The notes under the pieces are model-generated. The model saw only the letters and a program-made list of their open reading frames with translations. It made no database searches and had not been told where the DNA came from. The translations under genes and the position numbers were made by a program. From Metallococcus carri (lineage in GTDB: Bacteria > Actinomycetota > Actinomycetes > Actinomycetales > Dermatophilaceae): a stretch of DNA of 64,000 nucleotides. Location of the stretch: assembly GCF_011440275.1 (NCBI RefSeq), contig NZ_JAAOIV010000008.1, positions 62,001-126,000 on the forward strand, given 5' to 3'. Positions 1 to 8,754 of this stretch are shown one piece after another; the stretch's first letter is position 1; each line of letters opens with the position of its first letter.

Positions 1-39
1 CAGCGTGTCGCTGTAGGTCGGGTGCAGGTCCTTCTTCAC
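1..39 (-). CDS. rpmE: 50S ribosomal protein L31 (5' end only)
   Basis: Only the first 13 codons are inside the window. They read VKKDLHPTYSDTL, the typical L31 N-terminus. The start is GTG at position 39, with a GAGGAG ribosome binding site 6 nt upstream. L31 is a large-subunit protein that forms a bridge to the small subunit. Lying downstream of rho on the same strand is a common actinobacterial arrangement, but here about 1.1 kb separates them. A SigR-type promoter at 144-169 should drive the gene. Confidence 0.85.
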   Translation of the reverse strand, partial: MKKDLHPTYSDTL

Positions 40-143
40 GGGTGTTCTCCTCGTCTTCGGGTGTTCCCGGGTCGCAAGCGACGGGCGTCGTGCGTGAACC
101 GGGACCGACGTAACAGTCTGCCAGAGCGGCAGACACCCTCCAA

Positions 144-169
144 AACGGCGACGCCTGGTGCGGTATTCC
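144..169 (-). promoter_or_regulatory. SigR-type promoter of rpmE
   Basis: On the minus strand GGAAT (165-169) is followed after exactly 18 nt by GTT (144-146). This matches the SigR/SigH consensus GGAAT-N18-GTT. The predicted transcript starts near 137 and has a leader of about 100 nt before the rpmE GTG. The SigR regulon of Streptomyces coelicolor includes rpmE, and this window also carries sigR-rsrA. Confidence 0.7.
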
Positions 170-193
170 GGGGGCGCGTTTGTGGCGGTGGTG

Positions 194-1060
194 CTCACCC
201 AGGAGCGGCACCGATCGCCCAGTTGGGCGTTTTGTGCCGGCGCGCCCACCCAGCAGGGGCACCGATCGCCCAGTTGGGCGTTCTGCGCGGAAACGCCGAC
301 CCAGGAGGCGCACCGATCGCCCAAGTGGGCGTTTTGTGCCGACGCGCCCACCCAACGGCAGCACCGATCGCCCAGTTGGGCGTTCTGCGCGGAAGCGCCG
401 ACCCAGGAGGCGCACCGATCGCCCAAGTGGGCGTTTTGTGCCGGCGCGCCCACCCAGCAGGGGCACCGATCGCCCAGTTGGGCGTTTTGTGCCGACGCGC
501 CCACCCAGCAGGGGCACCGATCGTCCACGTGGGCGTTTTGCGCGGAAACGCCGACCCAGGAGGCGCACCGATCGCCCAGTTGGGCGTTTTGTGCCGACGC
601 GCCCACCCAGGAGCGGCACCGATCGCCCAAGTGGGCGTTTTGTGCCGGCGCGCCCACCCAGGAGCGGCACCGATCGCCCAGTTGGGCGTTTTGTGCCGAC
701 GCGCCCACCCAGCAGGGGCACCGATCGCCCAAGTGGGCGTTTTGTGCCGACGCGCCCACCCAGGAGCGGCACCGATCGCCCACGTGGGCGTTCTGCGCAA
801 CAACGCCCACCCAGCAGGCGCGCGGATCGCCCCCGTTTTGTGCCGACGCGCCCACCCAGCAGGGGCACCGATCGCCCAGTTGGGCGTTTTGTGCCGGCGC
901 GCCCACCCAGGAGGCGCGCGGATCGCCCAGTTGGGCGTTCTGCGCGGAAACGCCGACCCAGGAGGCGCACCGATCGCCCACGTGGGCGTTTTGTGCCGAC
1001 GCGCCCACCCAACGGCAGCACCGATCGCCCAGTTGGGCGTTTTGTGCCGACGCGCCGCCG
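194..1060. repeat. 51-bp tandem repeat array, 17 units, between rho and rpmE
   Basis: About 17 head-to-tail units of 51 bp fill most of the rho-rpmE spacer. Each unit has the core CACCGATCG followed by CGCCCA-NN-TGGGCG, an inverted repeat with a 2-nt centre (GT, AG or CG). A variable half then comes in two versions, a common TTTTGTGCCGACGCGCCCA type and a rarer TTCTGCGCGGAAACGCCGA type (units 2, 4, 7, 15; unit 12 is a hybrid). Unit 13, near 820-870, has lost 6 bp of the inverted repeat. Because 51 is a multiple of three and the unit has no stop in several frames, long open frames run through the array on both strands. I read these as a by-product rather than a gene. The flanks 40-193 and 1061-1136 hold the rpmE leader and promoter and the rho 3' region. 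Confidence 0.95.
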
Positions 1061-1136
1061 TCAGTCCTTACCCTCTGGACCGACTCCACGCCGCCCTCCG
1101 GGCCTCACTACGTTCCGGGTCCTCGAGCGGCTGTCG

Positions 1137-3122
1137 TCAGTCCTCGTCGTCGAGCTTGATCGAACTCGTCTGCTGCACCTGGACCAGGAACTCGTAGTTG
1201 CTCTTGGTCTTGCGCAGACGGTCGAGCAGCAACTCGATGCCCTGCTGGGAGTCGAGCGCGGCGAGCACCCGGCGCAGCTTCCACATGATCTTGAGTTCGT
1301 CGCCGGAGAGCAGGATCTCTTCGCGCCGGGTGGAGGACTGGTTGACGTCCACCGCCGGGAAGATGCGGCGCTCGGCGAGCTGACGCGACAGGCGCAGCTC
1401 CCAGTTGCCGGTGCCCTTGAACTCCTCGAAGATCACCTCGTCCATCTTCGAACCGGACTCGATGAGCGCGGTCGCGAGGATGGTGAGCGAGCCGCCATTC
1501 TCGATATTGCGGGCCGCGCCGAAGAACTTCTTCGGCGGGTAGAGCGCCGCCGAGTCGACACCGCCGGACATGATCCGGCCGCTCGCCGGGGCCGCCAGGT
1601 TGTAGGCGCGGCCGAGGCGGGTGATGCCATCGAGCAGCACCACGACATCCTGACCCAGCTCGACCAGGCGCTTGGCCCGCTCGATCGCCAGCTCCGCGAC
1701 CGCGGTGTGGTCGGACGCCGGACGGTCGAAGGTCGAGGAGATGACCTCGCCCTTGACCGAGCGCTCGAAGTCGGTGACCTCCTCCGGGCGCTCGTCGACG
1801 AGCACGACCATCAGGTGGCACTCGGGGTTGTTGGTGGTGATCGCGTTGGCGATCGACTGCATCACCAGGGTCTTACCGGCCTTGGCCGGCGCGACGATCA
1901 GGCCACGCTGGCCCTTGCCGATCGGGGCGATCAGGTCAATGACGCGGTTGGTGAGGTGCTTCGGGTCGTCCTCCAGCCGCAGTCGCTCCTGCGGGTAGAG
2001 CGGGGTCAGCTTGGAGAACTCGACGCGCTGCTTGGCCTGCTCCGGGGTCGCACCGTTGACGGTGTCGAGCCGCACGAGCGCGTTGTACTTCTGCCGCGCC
2101 GGGGGCTGCTCGCCCTCGCGCAACGCGCGCACCGCACCAGTGACCGCATCGCCGCCGCGCAGGCCGTTCTTCTTGACCATGCCGAGCGGCACGTAGACGT
2201 CATTGGGGCCGGACAGATAACCAGTGGTCCGCACGAACGCGTAGTTGTCAAGCACCTCCAGGATGCCGGCCACCGGCACCAGCACGTCGTCCTCGCGCAC
2301 CTGGGTGTCCACATCGCCGAAGTCGTCGGCACGGTTGCGGCCGCGCTTGCGGTCCCGGCCCCGCTGCCGACGCCGGCCACCGCGGCCGTCGTCATTCCAG
2401 TCGTTACCGCCCTGGCGGTTGTTGTTCTGGTTGCCCTGGCGGTTGTTGCCCTGGTTGCGGTCGTTGCCGTCACCCTGACGGTCATTGCCCTGGCGGTCGT
2501 TCTGCCGCTCGTTGCGGTTGCCCTGGCGGTCATTGCCGCGGTTGTCGCCACGGTTGTCGGCCCGGTGGTCATTGCCGCGCTGGCCGTCACGGTCGTTGCC
2601 GCCACCCTGCCGGTCGCCTTGCTGGTCCTGCTGCCGGTCGTTCTGCCGCTCGGTGCGGTTGTCCTGACGGCGGTCCTGACGATCGGAGGAGCGGTCCTGT
2701 GATCGGTCGTCCTGGCGGCCCTGCTGGCCCTCGCCGGAGTCCGCGCGCTCCCCACGCGACGGAGCCGAATCGCCCTCGCGCTCACCCTGCGGCGCGCGGT
2801 CGCCGGCGGGTCGCTCGGCCTGCTGGGCCGGCGCCTGCTGCTCGGTCGAGGTCGGTGCGCTGACCGGCGCCGACTGCTCGCGGTCGTTCTGCGGCGTGGT
2901 CGGCTGCGAGCTCGCCCGGCGCGGAGCACGCTCGGCGCGGGCGGCGGAGCCATTGCCGCGGTCGCGGATCGCCTCGAGCAGATCGCTCTTGCGCATCTTC
3001 GAGGTGCCGCTGATGCCCATGGTCCCAGCGAGCTGCTTCAACTCATCGAGCTTGAGGCTGCTGAGCGGGCGGGATGAACCTGCATCGCCCGTGGGCGTGC
3101 GCAGGTCGGTGGTGTCGGTCAC
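1137..3122 (-). CDS. rho: Transcription termination factor Rho
   Basis: 661 aa, longer than the roughly 420 aa of E. coli Rho. Domains: a Rho_N SAP-like helix domain (about 20-54), a highly charged Q/N/R/D/G linker (about 55-270), the RNA-binding cold-shock-like domain (about 275-350), and the RecA-type ATPase. In the ATPase I see the P-loop APAKAGKT (411-418), the DERPEE segment (443-448) and the Walker B strand VVVLLDG (493-499). Rho is a hexameric RNA-dependent ATPase translocase that ends transcription at C-rich sites. Long basic or disordered insertions are normal in actinobacterial Rho. The start is GTG at 3122 with GGAAGGAA upstream. It is the last clear gene before the 51-bp array. 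Confidence 0.97.
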   Translation of the reverse strand: MTDTTDLRTPTGDAGSSRPLSSLKLDELKQLAGTMGISGTSKMRKSDLLEAIRDRGNGSAARAERAPRRASSQPTTPQNDREQSAPVSAPTSTEQQAPAQQAERPAGDRAPQGEREGDSAPSRGERADSGEGQQGRQDDRSQDRSSDRQDRRQDNRTERQNDRQQDQQGDRQGGGNDRDGQRGNDHRADNRGDNRGNDRQGNRNERQNDRQGNDRQGDGNDRNQGNNRQGNQNNNRQGGNDWNDDGRGGRRRQRGRDRKRGRNRADDFGDVDTQVREDDVLVPVAGILEVLDNYAFVRTTGYLSGPNDVYVPLGMVKKNGLRGGDAVTGAVRALREGEQPPARQKYNALVRLDTVNGATPEQAKQRVEFSKLTPLYPQERLRLEDDPKHLTNRVIDLIAPIGKGQRGLIVAPAKAGKTLVMQSIANAITTNNPECHLMVVLVDERPEEVTDFERSVKGEVISSTFDRPASDHTAVAELAIERAKRLVELGQDVVVLLDGITRLGRAYNLAAPASGRIMSGGVDSAALYPPKKFFGAARNIENGGSLTILATALIESGSKMDEVIFEEFKGTGNWELRLSRQLAERRIFPAVDVNQSSTRREEILLSGDELKIMWKLRRVLAALDSQQGIELLLDRLRKTKSNYEFLVQVQQTSSIKLDDED

Positions 3123-3348
3123 GAAGGTTCCTTCCCCCTCGTCTGACTGGCGATGATGGCCAGTGGGGTGTTCGGGCCACGTAAGAACCGTGGCGTCGGT
3201 GTACTCGTGGCGTCGCTACCGCTCCCCTAACAGATGCGGCGCGATCACGAGATCCTGTGAAGGCGCACCGTCGAGGCGCCTGGCCCGATCCAGTGATCGG
3301 GATAAACGGGCGCCCAGCGCGTCCTGCGCGCGTGGTGCGGCACACAAT
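3123..3348. promoter_or_regulatory. rho upstream region with a hairpin
   Basis: This 226-nt spacer between thrB and rho must carry the rho promoter and leader. It contains a perfect 7-bp hairpin, CCCGATC-CAGT-GATCGGG (3284-3301), just after the thrB stop. No T tract follows it on the minus strand, so it could be a weak terminator for the lysA-thrB operon or a leader structure. No other convincing element was found. Confidence 0.4.
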
Positions 3349-4278
3349 CTACACGCTCGGCCACCGGGTGTGCGATTCGACCCGCACACCGGTGGTCGCG
3401 ATCGCCGGCCGCCATACCTGCCAGTCGGGATCGTCGAGGTCCGGTATGCCGCCCTCCGGGCCCAGGACCAGCACCGACGGCCCGGCTCCGGACACGAAGG
3501 CCGCATGACCCCCGGCCCGCAACCGGTCCACCAGATCCATCGTCCCGGGGTATGCCGGCCGCCTCGCCTCTTGGTGCAACAGGTCCGCGGTCGCGGGCAG
3601 CAGCAAGTCGGGCGCATTCGTGAGGGCGTGGGCGAGCAATGCGGCGCGGCCGCTGTTGGTCGCCGCATCGCGCAGGGAGAGGCTGGCCGGCAGCACCGCA
3701 CGCGCGGTGTCGGTGGACAGCCGCGCGCTCGGCACGAAGGCCGTCACCGCGATCGCCGGATGCGGCGTGAGCCGGGCGGTGCGCCATCGGTCGGTGTCGC
3801 GCCAGGAGACGGTCGCTCCGCCATACACACTCGCCGAGGCATTGTCAGGGTGACCTTCGAGGTCGCTCGCGACATCGCTGATGAGCGCGAGCGAGTCGTC
3901 GTCGGAGACGGTGCCGCGCACCAGAGCGAGGGCGGCAGCCACCCCCGCCACGATCGCCGACGCCGACGATCCGAGCCCGCGCGAGTGAGGAATCACGTTG
4001 TCGCACAACAGGTTTAGCCCGGATGGCGGCTGCACGCCGATGCGCTGCCAGAGGGCGATCATCGATCGGTGCACCAGGTGCCCGTCGTCGAGCGGGACCT
4101 CATCAGCGCCCGCGCCGGTGACCTCGATCCGCAACCCCTCGTCGCCGAGTCGCGCCACCACCCGGTCGCGGATCTCCAGGCCGAGCCCGATGGTGTCGAA
4201 ACCCGGCCCGAGATTGGCGGTGCTCGCCGGCACCGACACCTCGACCGCTTGGGCAGCCCAATTCTCTTGTGCTGTCAC
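3349..4278 (-). CDS. thrB: Homoserine kinase
   Basis: 309 aa, a GHMP-family kinase that phosphorylates L-homoserine to O-phosphohomoserine with ATP, the penultimate step of threonine synthesis. The GHMP ATP-binding motif is PHSRGLGSSASAIV (about 97-110), and the N-terminal VPASTANLGPGFD block is typical. The start is GTG at 4278, 5 nt after the thrC stop; the open frame extends further upstream but only inside thrC. It is the last gene of lysA-hom-thrC-thrB, and its product feeds thrC. Confidence 0.95.
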   Translation of the reverse strand: MTAQENWAAQAVEVSVPASTANLGPGFDTIGLGLEIRDRVVARLGDEGLRIEVTGAGADEVPLDDGHLVHRSMIALWQRIGVQPPSGLNLLCDNVIPHSRGLGSSASAIVAGVAAALALVRGTVSDDDSLALISDVASDLEGHPDNASASVYGGATVSWRDTDRWRTARLTPHPAIAVTAFVPSARLSTDTARAVLPASLSLRDAATNSGRAALLAHALTNAPDLLLPATADLLHQEARRPAYPGTMDLVDRLRAGGHAAFVSGAGPSVLVLGPEGGIPDLDDPDWQVWRPAIATTGVRVESHTRWPSV

Positions 4279-4283
4279 GCCTT

Positions 4284-5369
4284 TCAGCTTTCGAGACCGA
4301 GTTCCCGAGCGGCGCTCACCGCATCCACCGAGATCTGGGTGGGGACGATGTCGGAGCCGTCGGCCGCCTTCAGCGCCCACTGCGGGTCCTTCAGTCCGTG
4401 GCCGGTCACCGTGCAGACGATGCGGGCACCCGCAGGGATCGCACCACGCTCGTGCTGCAGCAGCAGACCCGCGATGCTGGCCGCCGAGCCCGGCTCGACG
4501 AAGATGCCCTCGGTGCTCGACAGCAGCCGGTGCGCGGTGAGGATCTGCTCGTCGGTCACGGCGTCGATCAGGCCACCGGACTGCTCACGCGCGGCCTCCG
4601 CCTGCTGCCACGAGGCCGGGTTGCCGATCCGGATCGCGGTCGCGATGGTGTCGGGGTCATCGACCGGGTGACCCTTGACGATGGGCGCGGCACCCTCGGC
4701 CTGAAATCCCCACATGGCAGGGGTTTTCGTCGCGATCGGGGTGCCGTGCGCGGAGTCGGTCGCCTCGCGGTAGCCCTTCCAGTAGGCGGTGATATTGCCG
4801 GCGTTGCCGACCGGCAGCAGGTGGATGTCGGGTGCGTCGCCGAGCACATCGATCACCTCGAAGGCAGCCGTCTTCTGCCCCTCGATGCGTGCCGGGTTGA
4901 CCGAATTGACCAGCTCGACCGGATAGGACTCGGCCAGCTTGCGGGCCACGGTGAGGCAATCGTCGAAGTTGCCGTCGACCTGCAGCAGCGTGGCGCCGAC
5001 GGCGATCGCCTGCGACAGCTTGCCGAGCGCGATCCGACCGTCCGGCACGAGGACGGCGCACGTCATACCGGCCTTGGTCGCGTAGGCGGCCGCAGAGGCG
5101 CTCGTGTTGCCGGTGGACGCGCACACGACCGCCTTGGCACCGGCCTTGGCGGCCAACGAGATTGCGGCCGTCATGCCACGGTCCTTGAAGGATCCGGTGG
5201 GGTTCATCCCCTCGTACTTGATGTGCACCTCAGCGCCCACGAGTTCGCTCAGGTGCTCGGCGTGGATGAGCGGCGTGCCGCCCTCGCCGAGCGTCACGAC
5301 TGGCGCGCCCGCCAGCATCGGCAGCCGGTCGGCATACTCACGGATCACTCCGCGCCACTGGTGAGCCAT
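4284..5369 (-). CDS. thrC: Threonine synthase
   Basis: 361 aa, a PLP enzyme that converts O-phosphohomoserine and water to L-threonine and phosphate. The PLP lysine lies in [11 protein letters not shown] (K62), and the glycine-rich phosphate loop is visible as [10 protein letters not shown]. The length is normal for the short actinobacterial type. It starts 3 nt after the hom stop and is followed by thrB 5 nt later, so the three genes are translationally coupled or nearly so. Confidence 0.96.
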   Translation of the reverse strand: MAHQWRGVIREYADRLPMLAGAPVVTLGEGGTPLIHAEHLSELVGAEVHIKYEGMNPTGSFKDRGMTAAISLAAKAGAKAVVCASTGNTSASAAAYATKAGMTCAVLVPDGRIALGKLSQAIAVGATLLQVDGNFDDCLTVARKLAESYPVELVNSVNPARIEGQKTAAFEVIDVLGDAPDIHLLPVGNAGNITAYWKGYREATDSAHGTPIATKTPAMWGFQAEGAAPIVKGHPVDDPDTIATAIRIGNPASWQQAEAAREQSGGLIDAVTDEQILTAHRLLSSTEGIFVEPGSAASIAGLLLQHERGAIPAGARIVCTVTGHGLKDPQWALKAADGSDIVPTQISVDAVSAARELGLES

Positions 5370-5372
5370 CGG

Positions 5373-6674
5373 TTATGCACCCTCCACTCGCAGCACGGAC
5401 GCGATCGTCCGCACATCGTCCAAGCTCTGGACCTCGTCCATGACCCGCTGCAGCGCCGACTCCTGCGCGGCATGGGTGACGAGATGGAGTGTGGCCAGGC
5501 CGTCCTCCGACCGCCGCACCCCTTGACGCATGCTCTCGATCGACACCCCGTGCTGGCCGAAAAGTCCTGTCACTCTTGCGAGTACGCCCGGCACGTCGAG
5601 CACGTCGAGGCGCACGAAATAGCACGTGCGCGCGCGGCCGATCGGCAGCACCGGCAGATCGGCGTATGCCGATTCGCCCGGTCCGTGCCCACCCGCCACT
5701 CGGTTGCGGGCGGCCTGCACGAGGTCGCCCAGGACGGCCGACGCGGTCGGGTCGCCCCCGGCGCCGCGGCCGTAGAACATCAGGTCGCCGGCGAGTTCGG
5801 TCTCGACGAAGACCGCGTTGAAGGCCTCGTGCACCGCAGCCAGCGGATGCGACCGCGGCACCAGCACAGGGTGCACGCGCACGCTCAGCGCATCACCGGC
5901 GCTGTCGTCGCGCACCCGCTCGGCGATCGCCAGCAGCTTGACGACCAGGCCGATCCGGCGCGCGGCCTGGATGTCCTCGGCGGTGATGCCCATGATGCCT
6001 TCGCAGTGCACCTGGGAGGTGACGACTCGGGTGTGGAACGCCAGCGAGGCGAGGATCGCTGCCTTGGCCTGAGCGTCGTGCCCTTCGACATCGGCGGTCG
6101 GATCGGCTTCGGCATACCCGAGTTCCTGGGCCTCGGCAAGCACGTCGGCGAGGGCCGCACCGGTGCGGTCCATCTTGTCGAGGATGTAGTTGGTGGTGCC
6201 ATTGACGATGCCCATGACGCGGGTGACGTGGTCACCGGCGAGGGACTCGCGCAGCGGCCGGATCAACGGGATCGCGCCGGCCACCGCAGCCTCGTAGGAC
6301 AGGTCGACCCCGGCGGCCTCGGCCTGCTCGTAGAGCGCGGGGCCGTCCTCACCGAGCAACAACTTGTTGGCGGTCACCACGCTCGCGCCGTGCTCAATCG
6401 CCTTGCGCAGCAATGATCGTGCCGGCTCGATGCCACCCATCAACTCGACGACGATGTCGGCGCGCTGGACGAGCGCTTCGGCGTCGGTGGTGAACAGCTC
6501 GGGTGCCAGGCCGGTCGCGGACCGGTCCTTGCCGGTGTCGCGCACCGCCACGCCAACGACCTCCAGGGGCGCGCCCGCGCGAGCCGCCAGGTCGTCCGCC
6601 TCGTCGACCAGCCGCTTGGCGACGGCACTGCCGACCACGCCGCTGCCGAGCAGGGCCACCCGAATCGCTGTCAT
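5373..6674 (-). CDS. hom: Homoserine dehydrogenase
   Basis: 433 aa. It reduces aspartate semialdehyde to homoserine with NAD(P)H, the branch point to threonine, methionine and isoleucine. The N-terminal Rossmann motif is GSGVVG (10-15), and the substrate domain follows. A C-terminal ACT domain (about 350-433, beginning near YFVRLDVLDVPGVLA) is expected to give feedback inhibition by threonine. It overlaps the lysA stop by 4 nt (ATGA), which supports the start. Confidence 0.97.
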   Translation of the reverse strand: MTAIRVALLGSGVVGSAVAKRLVDEADDLAARAGAPLEVVGVAVRDTGKDRSATGLAPELFTTDAEALVQRADIVVELMGGIEPARSLLRKAIEHGASVVTANKLLLGEDGPALYEQAEAAGVDLSYEAAVAGAIPLIRPLRESLAGDHVTRVMGIVNGTTNYILDKMDRTGAALADVLAEAQELGYAEADPTADVEGHDAQAKAAILASLAFHTRVVTSQVHCEGIMGITAEDIQAARRIGLVVKLLAIAERVRDDSAGDALSVRVHPVLVPRSHPLAAVHEAFNAVFVETELAGDLMFYGRGAGGDPTASAVLGDLVQAARNRVAGGHGPGESAYADLPVLPIGRARTCYFVRLDVLDVPGVLARVTGLFGQHGVSIESMRQGVRRSEDGLATLHLVTHAAQESALQRVMDEVQSLDDVRTIASVLRVEGA

Positions 6675-8017
6675 TGCTCGTTCCCCTCCAATGCCAACAG
6701 ATCATCGATGGTCTCGCGGCGCAGCCAGGTCGTGACCTTCTCCTTCGTGACCGCGAGCACCGGCGGCCGCGGCACGTGGTTGTAGGTGCTCGCCAGTGAG
6801 CGGCAGTAGGCGCCGGTCGCACCGACCGCGATCAGATCGCCGGCGTGCACGTCCCCGGGCAGTTCGACATCGCGCACGACGATGTCCCCACTCTCGCAAT
6901 GCTTTCCGACGACTCGGGCCAGCACCGGGGCAGCCTCGCTGGTCCGGTCGGCGAGCTCGCAGTAGTACTGCGCGTCATAGAGCACCGGCCGCGGGTTGTC
7001 GCTCATGCCACCGTCCACGGCGACATAGGTGCGCACGAGGTCGTCGTCGACCCGGACCGGCTTGACCGTGCCGACGGTGTAAAGCGTCATGCCGGCCGGC
7101 CCGATGATCGACCGGCCCGGCTCGACCGAGACGCGCGGGACCGGCATACCGGCGGCTGAGCACGCGTCGGCGACGATTCGCGCCAACTGGTCGGCCATGT
7201 CCTGCGGCGCGAGCGGGTCGTCCGTGGGCAGATAGGCGATGCCGAAGCCACCGCCGAGGTCGAGTTCGGGCAGCTGCACGCCGTGCTCGCGAGCCACCTG
7301 CAACTGCAGCTCGATCAGCCGCTGTGCGGCGACCCGGAAGCCATCGGACTCGAAGATCTGCGAACCGATGTGAGAGTGAAAACCCAACAGCCGCAACCGA
7401 TTTGGCGCTTCGAGCACCCGGGTGATCGCCTCTCCGACCTGACCGTCGGTGAGACTGAAACCGAACTTCTGATCCTCGTGCGCGGTGGCGATGAACTCGT
7501 GGGTGTGCGCTTCGACGCCGGCCTTGACCCGGATCATCACCGGTGCGATGACGTCACGCTCGGCCGCCGCGGCCGCCACCCGGTCGATCTCCTCGAAGGA
7601 GTCAAGCACGATCCGCCCCACCCCGTAGTCGAGCGCCGCGTTGATTTCGTCGGTGGACTTGTTGTTGCCGTGCAGCCCGATGAGTTCACCCGGTATGCCG
7701 GCCCGCCTCGCCACCGCGAGCTCGCCGCCGGAGCACACGTCCAGCCGCAATCCCTCGTCGTGCACCAGGCGAGCCATCGCCGTGCACAAGAACGCCTTGC
7801 CCGCGTAGTAGACATCGGCCGGCGCGCCGACCTTGTCGAACGCGGACCGGAAGGCGTCCCGATAGGCGCGGGCACGGGCACGCGCGTCCGCCACGTCGAC
7901 GAGGTATGCCGGCGTGCCGTAGATCTGCGCGATCGCGCGCAGATCGTGACCGGCGAGGGCGAGCGCGCCGTCCGCGGTCCGGCATACGCCTGCGGAAAAG
8001 ACGGGGTGGCTGTTCAT
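6671..8017 (-). CDS. lysA: Diaminopimelate decarboxylase
   Basis: 448 aa from the chosen start. A PLP alanine-racemase-fold enzyme that decarboxylates meso-diaminopimelate to L-lysine, the last lysine step. The PLP lysine is in YYAGKAF (K74). HGNNKS, a GGGFG loop and the C-terminal CESGD segment are present. I chose ATG 8017 because a TACCGT -10 box ends 8 nt upstream, which implies leaderless translation; no Shine-Dalgarno supports the longer frame up to 8083. It is the first gene of the lysA-hom-thrC-thrB operon. Confidence 0.96.
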   Translation of the reverse strand: MNSHPVFSAGVCRTADGALALAGHDLRAIAQIYGTPAYLVDVADARARARAYRDAFRSAFDKVGAPADVYYAGKAFLCTAMARLVHDEGLRLDVCSGGELAVARRAGIPGELIGLHGNNKSTDEINAALDYGVGRIVLDSFEEIDRVAAAAAERDVIAPVMIRVKAGVEAHTHEFIATAHEDQKFGFSLTDGQVGEAITRVLEAPNRLRLLGFHSHIGSQIFESDGFRVAAQRLIELQLQVAREHGVQLPELDLGGGFGIAYLPTDDPLAPQDMADQLARIVADACSAAGMPVPRVSVEPGRSIIGPAGMTLYTVGTVKPVRVDDDLVRTYVAVDGGMSDNPRPVLYDAQYYCELADRTSEAAPVLARVVGKHCESGDIVVRDVELPGDVHAGDLIAVGATGAYCRSLASTYNHVPRPPVLAVTKEKVTTWLRRETIDDLLALEGNEQ

Positions 8018-8025
8018 CGGGCATG

Positions 8026-8031
8026 ACGGTA
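8026..8031 (-). promoter_or_regulatory. Leaderless -10 box of lysA
   Basis: TACCGT on the minus strand, 8 nt before the lysA ATG. This fits the actinobacterial TANNNT -10 pattern, with transcription starting at or near the start codon. It would drive the whole lysA-thrB operon. Confidence 0.6.
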
Positions 8032-8147
8032 CGGCAGCGGCCCCGCGCGTGGCGTCGAGGTTCCAGCAGCCGAACGCGGGCACCCACGATTCGGGGACGG
8101 CGCACCCCGGCTGGTAACGTTCATCCTCGCCCGGACGCCGGGCATCC

Positions 8148-8219
8148 GCCCCCTTAGCTCAGGGGATAGAGCACCGCCCTCCGGAGGCGGGAGCGCAGGT
8201 TCGAATCCTGCAGGGGGCG
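8148..8219 (+). tRNA. tRNA-Arg (anticodon CCG)
   Basis: 72 nt with a full cloverleaf. The acceptor is GCCCCCT/AGGGGGC, the D-arm GCTCAGGGGATAGAGC, the anticodon stem CCGCC/GGCGG with loop CTCCGGA (anticodon CCG, reading CGG), and the T-arm GCAGG-TTCGAAT-CCTGC. The discriminator is G and the CCA end is not encoded. A possible -10, TAACGT, lies at 8114-8119, and a strong hairpin terminator follows. Confidence 0.95.
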
Positions 8220-8229
8220 CATCAGAAAA

Positions 8230-8261
8230 GGGCCGCTGACCTGGGATCACGTCAGCGGCCC
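8230..8261. terminator. Hairpin terminator after tRNA-Arg
   Basis: A perfect 11-bp stem GGGCCGCTGAC / GTCAGCGGCCC with a 10-nt loop, followed by TCTC. It lies between the plus-strand tRNA and the minus-strand PIN-like gene and could serve both. Confidence 0.8.
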
Positions 8262-8274
8262 TCTCGCTGCGTCG

Positions 8275-8754
8275 TCAGCCTCGTGGCCTACGGCGGCCAG
8301 ATTCCAGTCGAGCAATCTCCGATTCAATGTCCACCTGACTGAACGCCGTGTGGGTGGCTCTCACGAGAAGCGGGCCCTCCTCAGTCAGCAACTGCTCGAT
8401 CTTTCGCCACTGAGTCATCACCGCCTCGAGTTGAGTCCACTTGCGCTTGCCGGCCTCACCGCTAAGGCGAACCATGCGGGTCCCACTGTCGCGGACCGCG
8501 GTGAGTTCGGCGTAGGTGAACTGGATCTGCTGGTCTCTCGACAGCACGAGCCACCCGCGTTCCGCGACGACTGGAATCCAGTCCACGTCTCGCGCACCGG
8601 CACGAATTGGCGATGCTGGACGACGCTGCCGGTGAAGAACACCGCCGGGGTCGCCCGGGTACGTCACGTCAGACCGGACTTGCACCAGGATCTTTGCCAA
8701 GCCGAGAAGATCTTGGTCAACGTAGAACCTGACCTCGGCCGGGCGTTCGCTCAT
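8275..8754 (-). CDS. PIN-like domain toxin (VapC45/DUF5615-like)
   Basis: 159 aa. The N-terminus FYVDQDLLGLAKIL and the central block RDVDWIPVVAERGWLVLSRD look like a PIN-like nuclease fold with acidic residues at the strand ends, as in Mut7-C/VapC45-type toxins. The rest is helical with no recognised motif. It overlaps the upstream DUF433 gene by 4 nt (ATGA), the standard toxin-antitoxin layout. The expected role is an RNase toxin neutralised by its partner; this is inferred from family and context. Codon use looks less GC-biased than in the neighbours, and the pair sits beside a tRNA gene, so acquisition by transfer is possible. Confidence 0.65.
   Translation of the reverse strand: MSERPAEVRFYVDQDLLGLAKILVQVRSDVTYPGDPGGVLHRQRRPASPIRAGARDVDWIPVVAERGWLVLSRDQQIQFTYAELTAVRDSGTRMVRLSGEAGKRKWTQLEAVMTQWRKIEQLLTEEGPLLVRATHTAFSQVDIESEIARLESGRRRPRG

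Noticed and set aside
194-1060. The 51-bp array as a CRISPR array
   Set aside because: The whole unit is repeated with no unique spacers, the period is constant, and no cas genes are present.
180-2702. 840-codon plus-strand open frame covering the 51-bp array and the region opposite rho
   Set aside because: It is antisense to the clearly coding rho gene and passes through a repeat that is stop-free in several frames. Its hydrophobic Val/Ala part is the complement of the polar rho linker.
3989-4014. GGAAT-N18-GTT on the plus strand inside thrB
   Set aside because: It is antisense within a coding gene with no plus-strand gene after it. One chance match is expected.
8018-8147. Riboswitch or attenuator upstream of lysA-hom-thrC-thrB
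   Set aside because: The -10 box lies 8 nt before the lysA ATG, so there is no leader to hold one. No lysine-riboswitch-like structure was seen.
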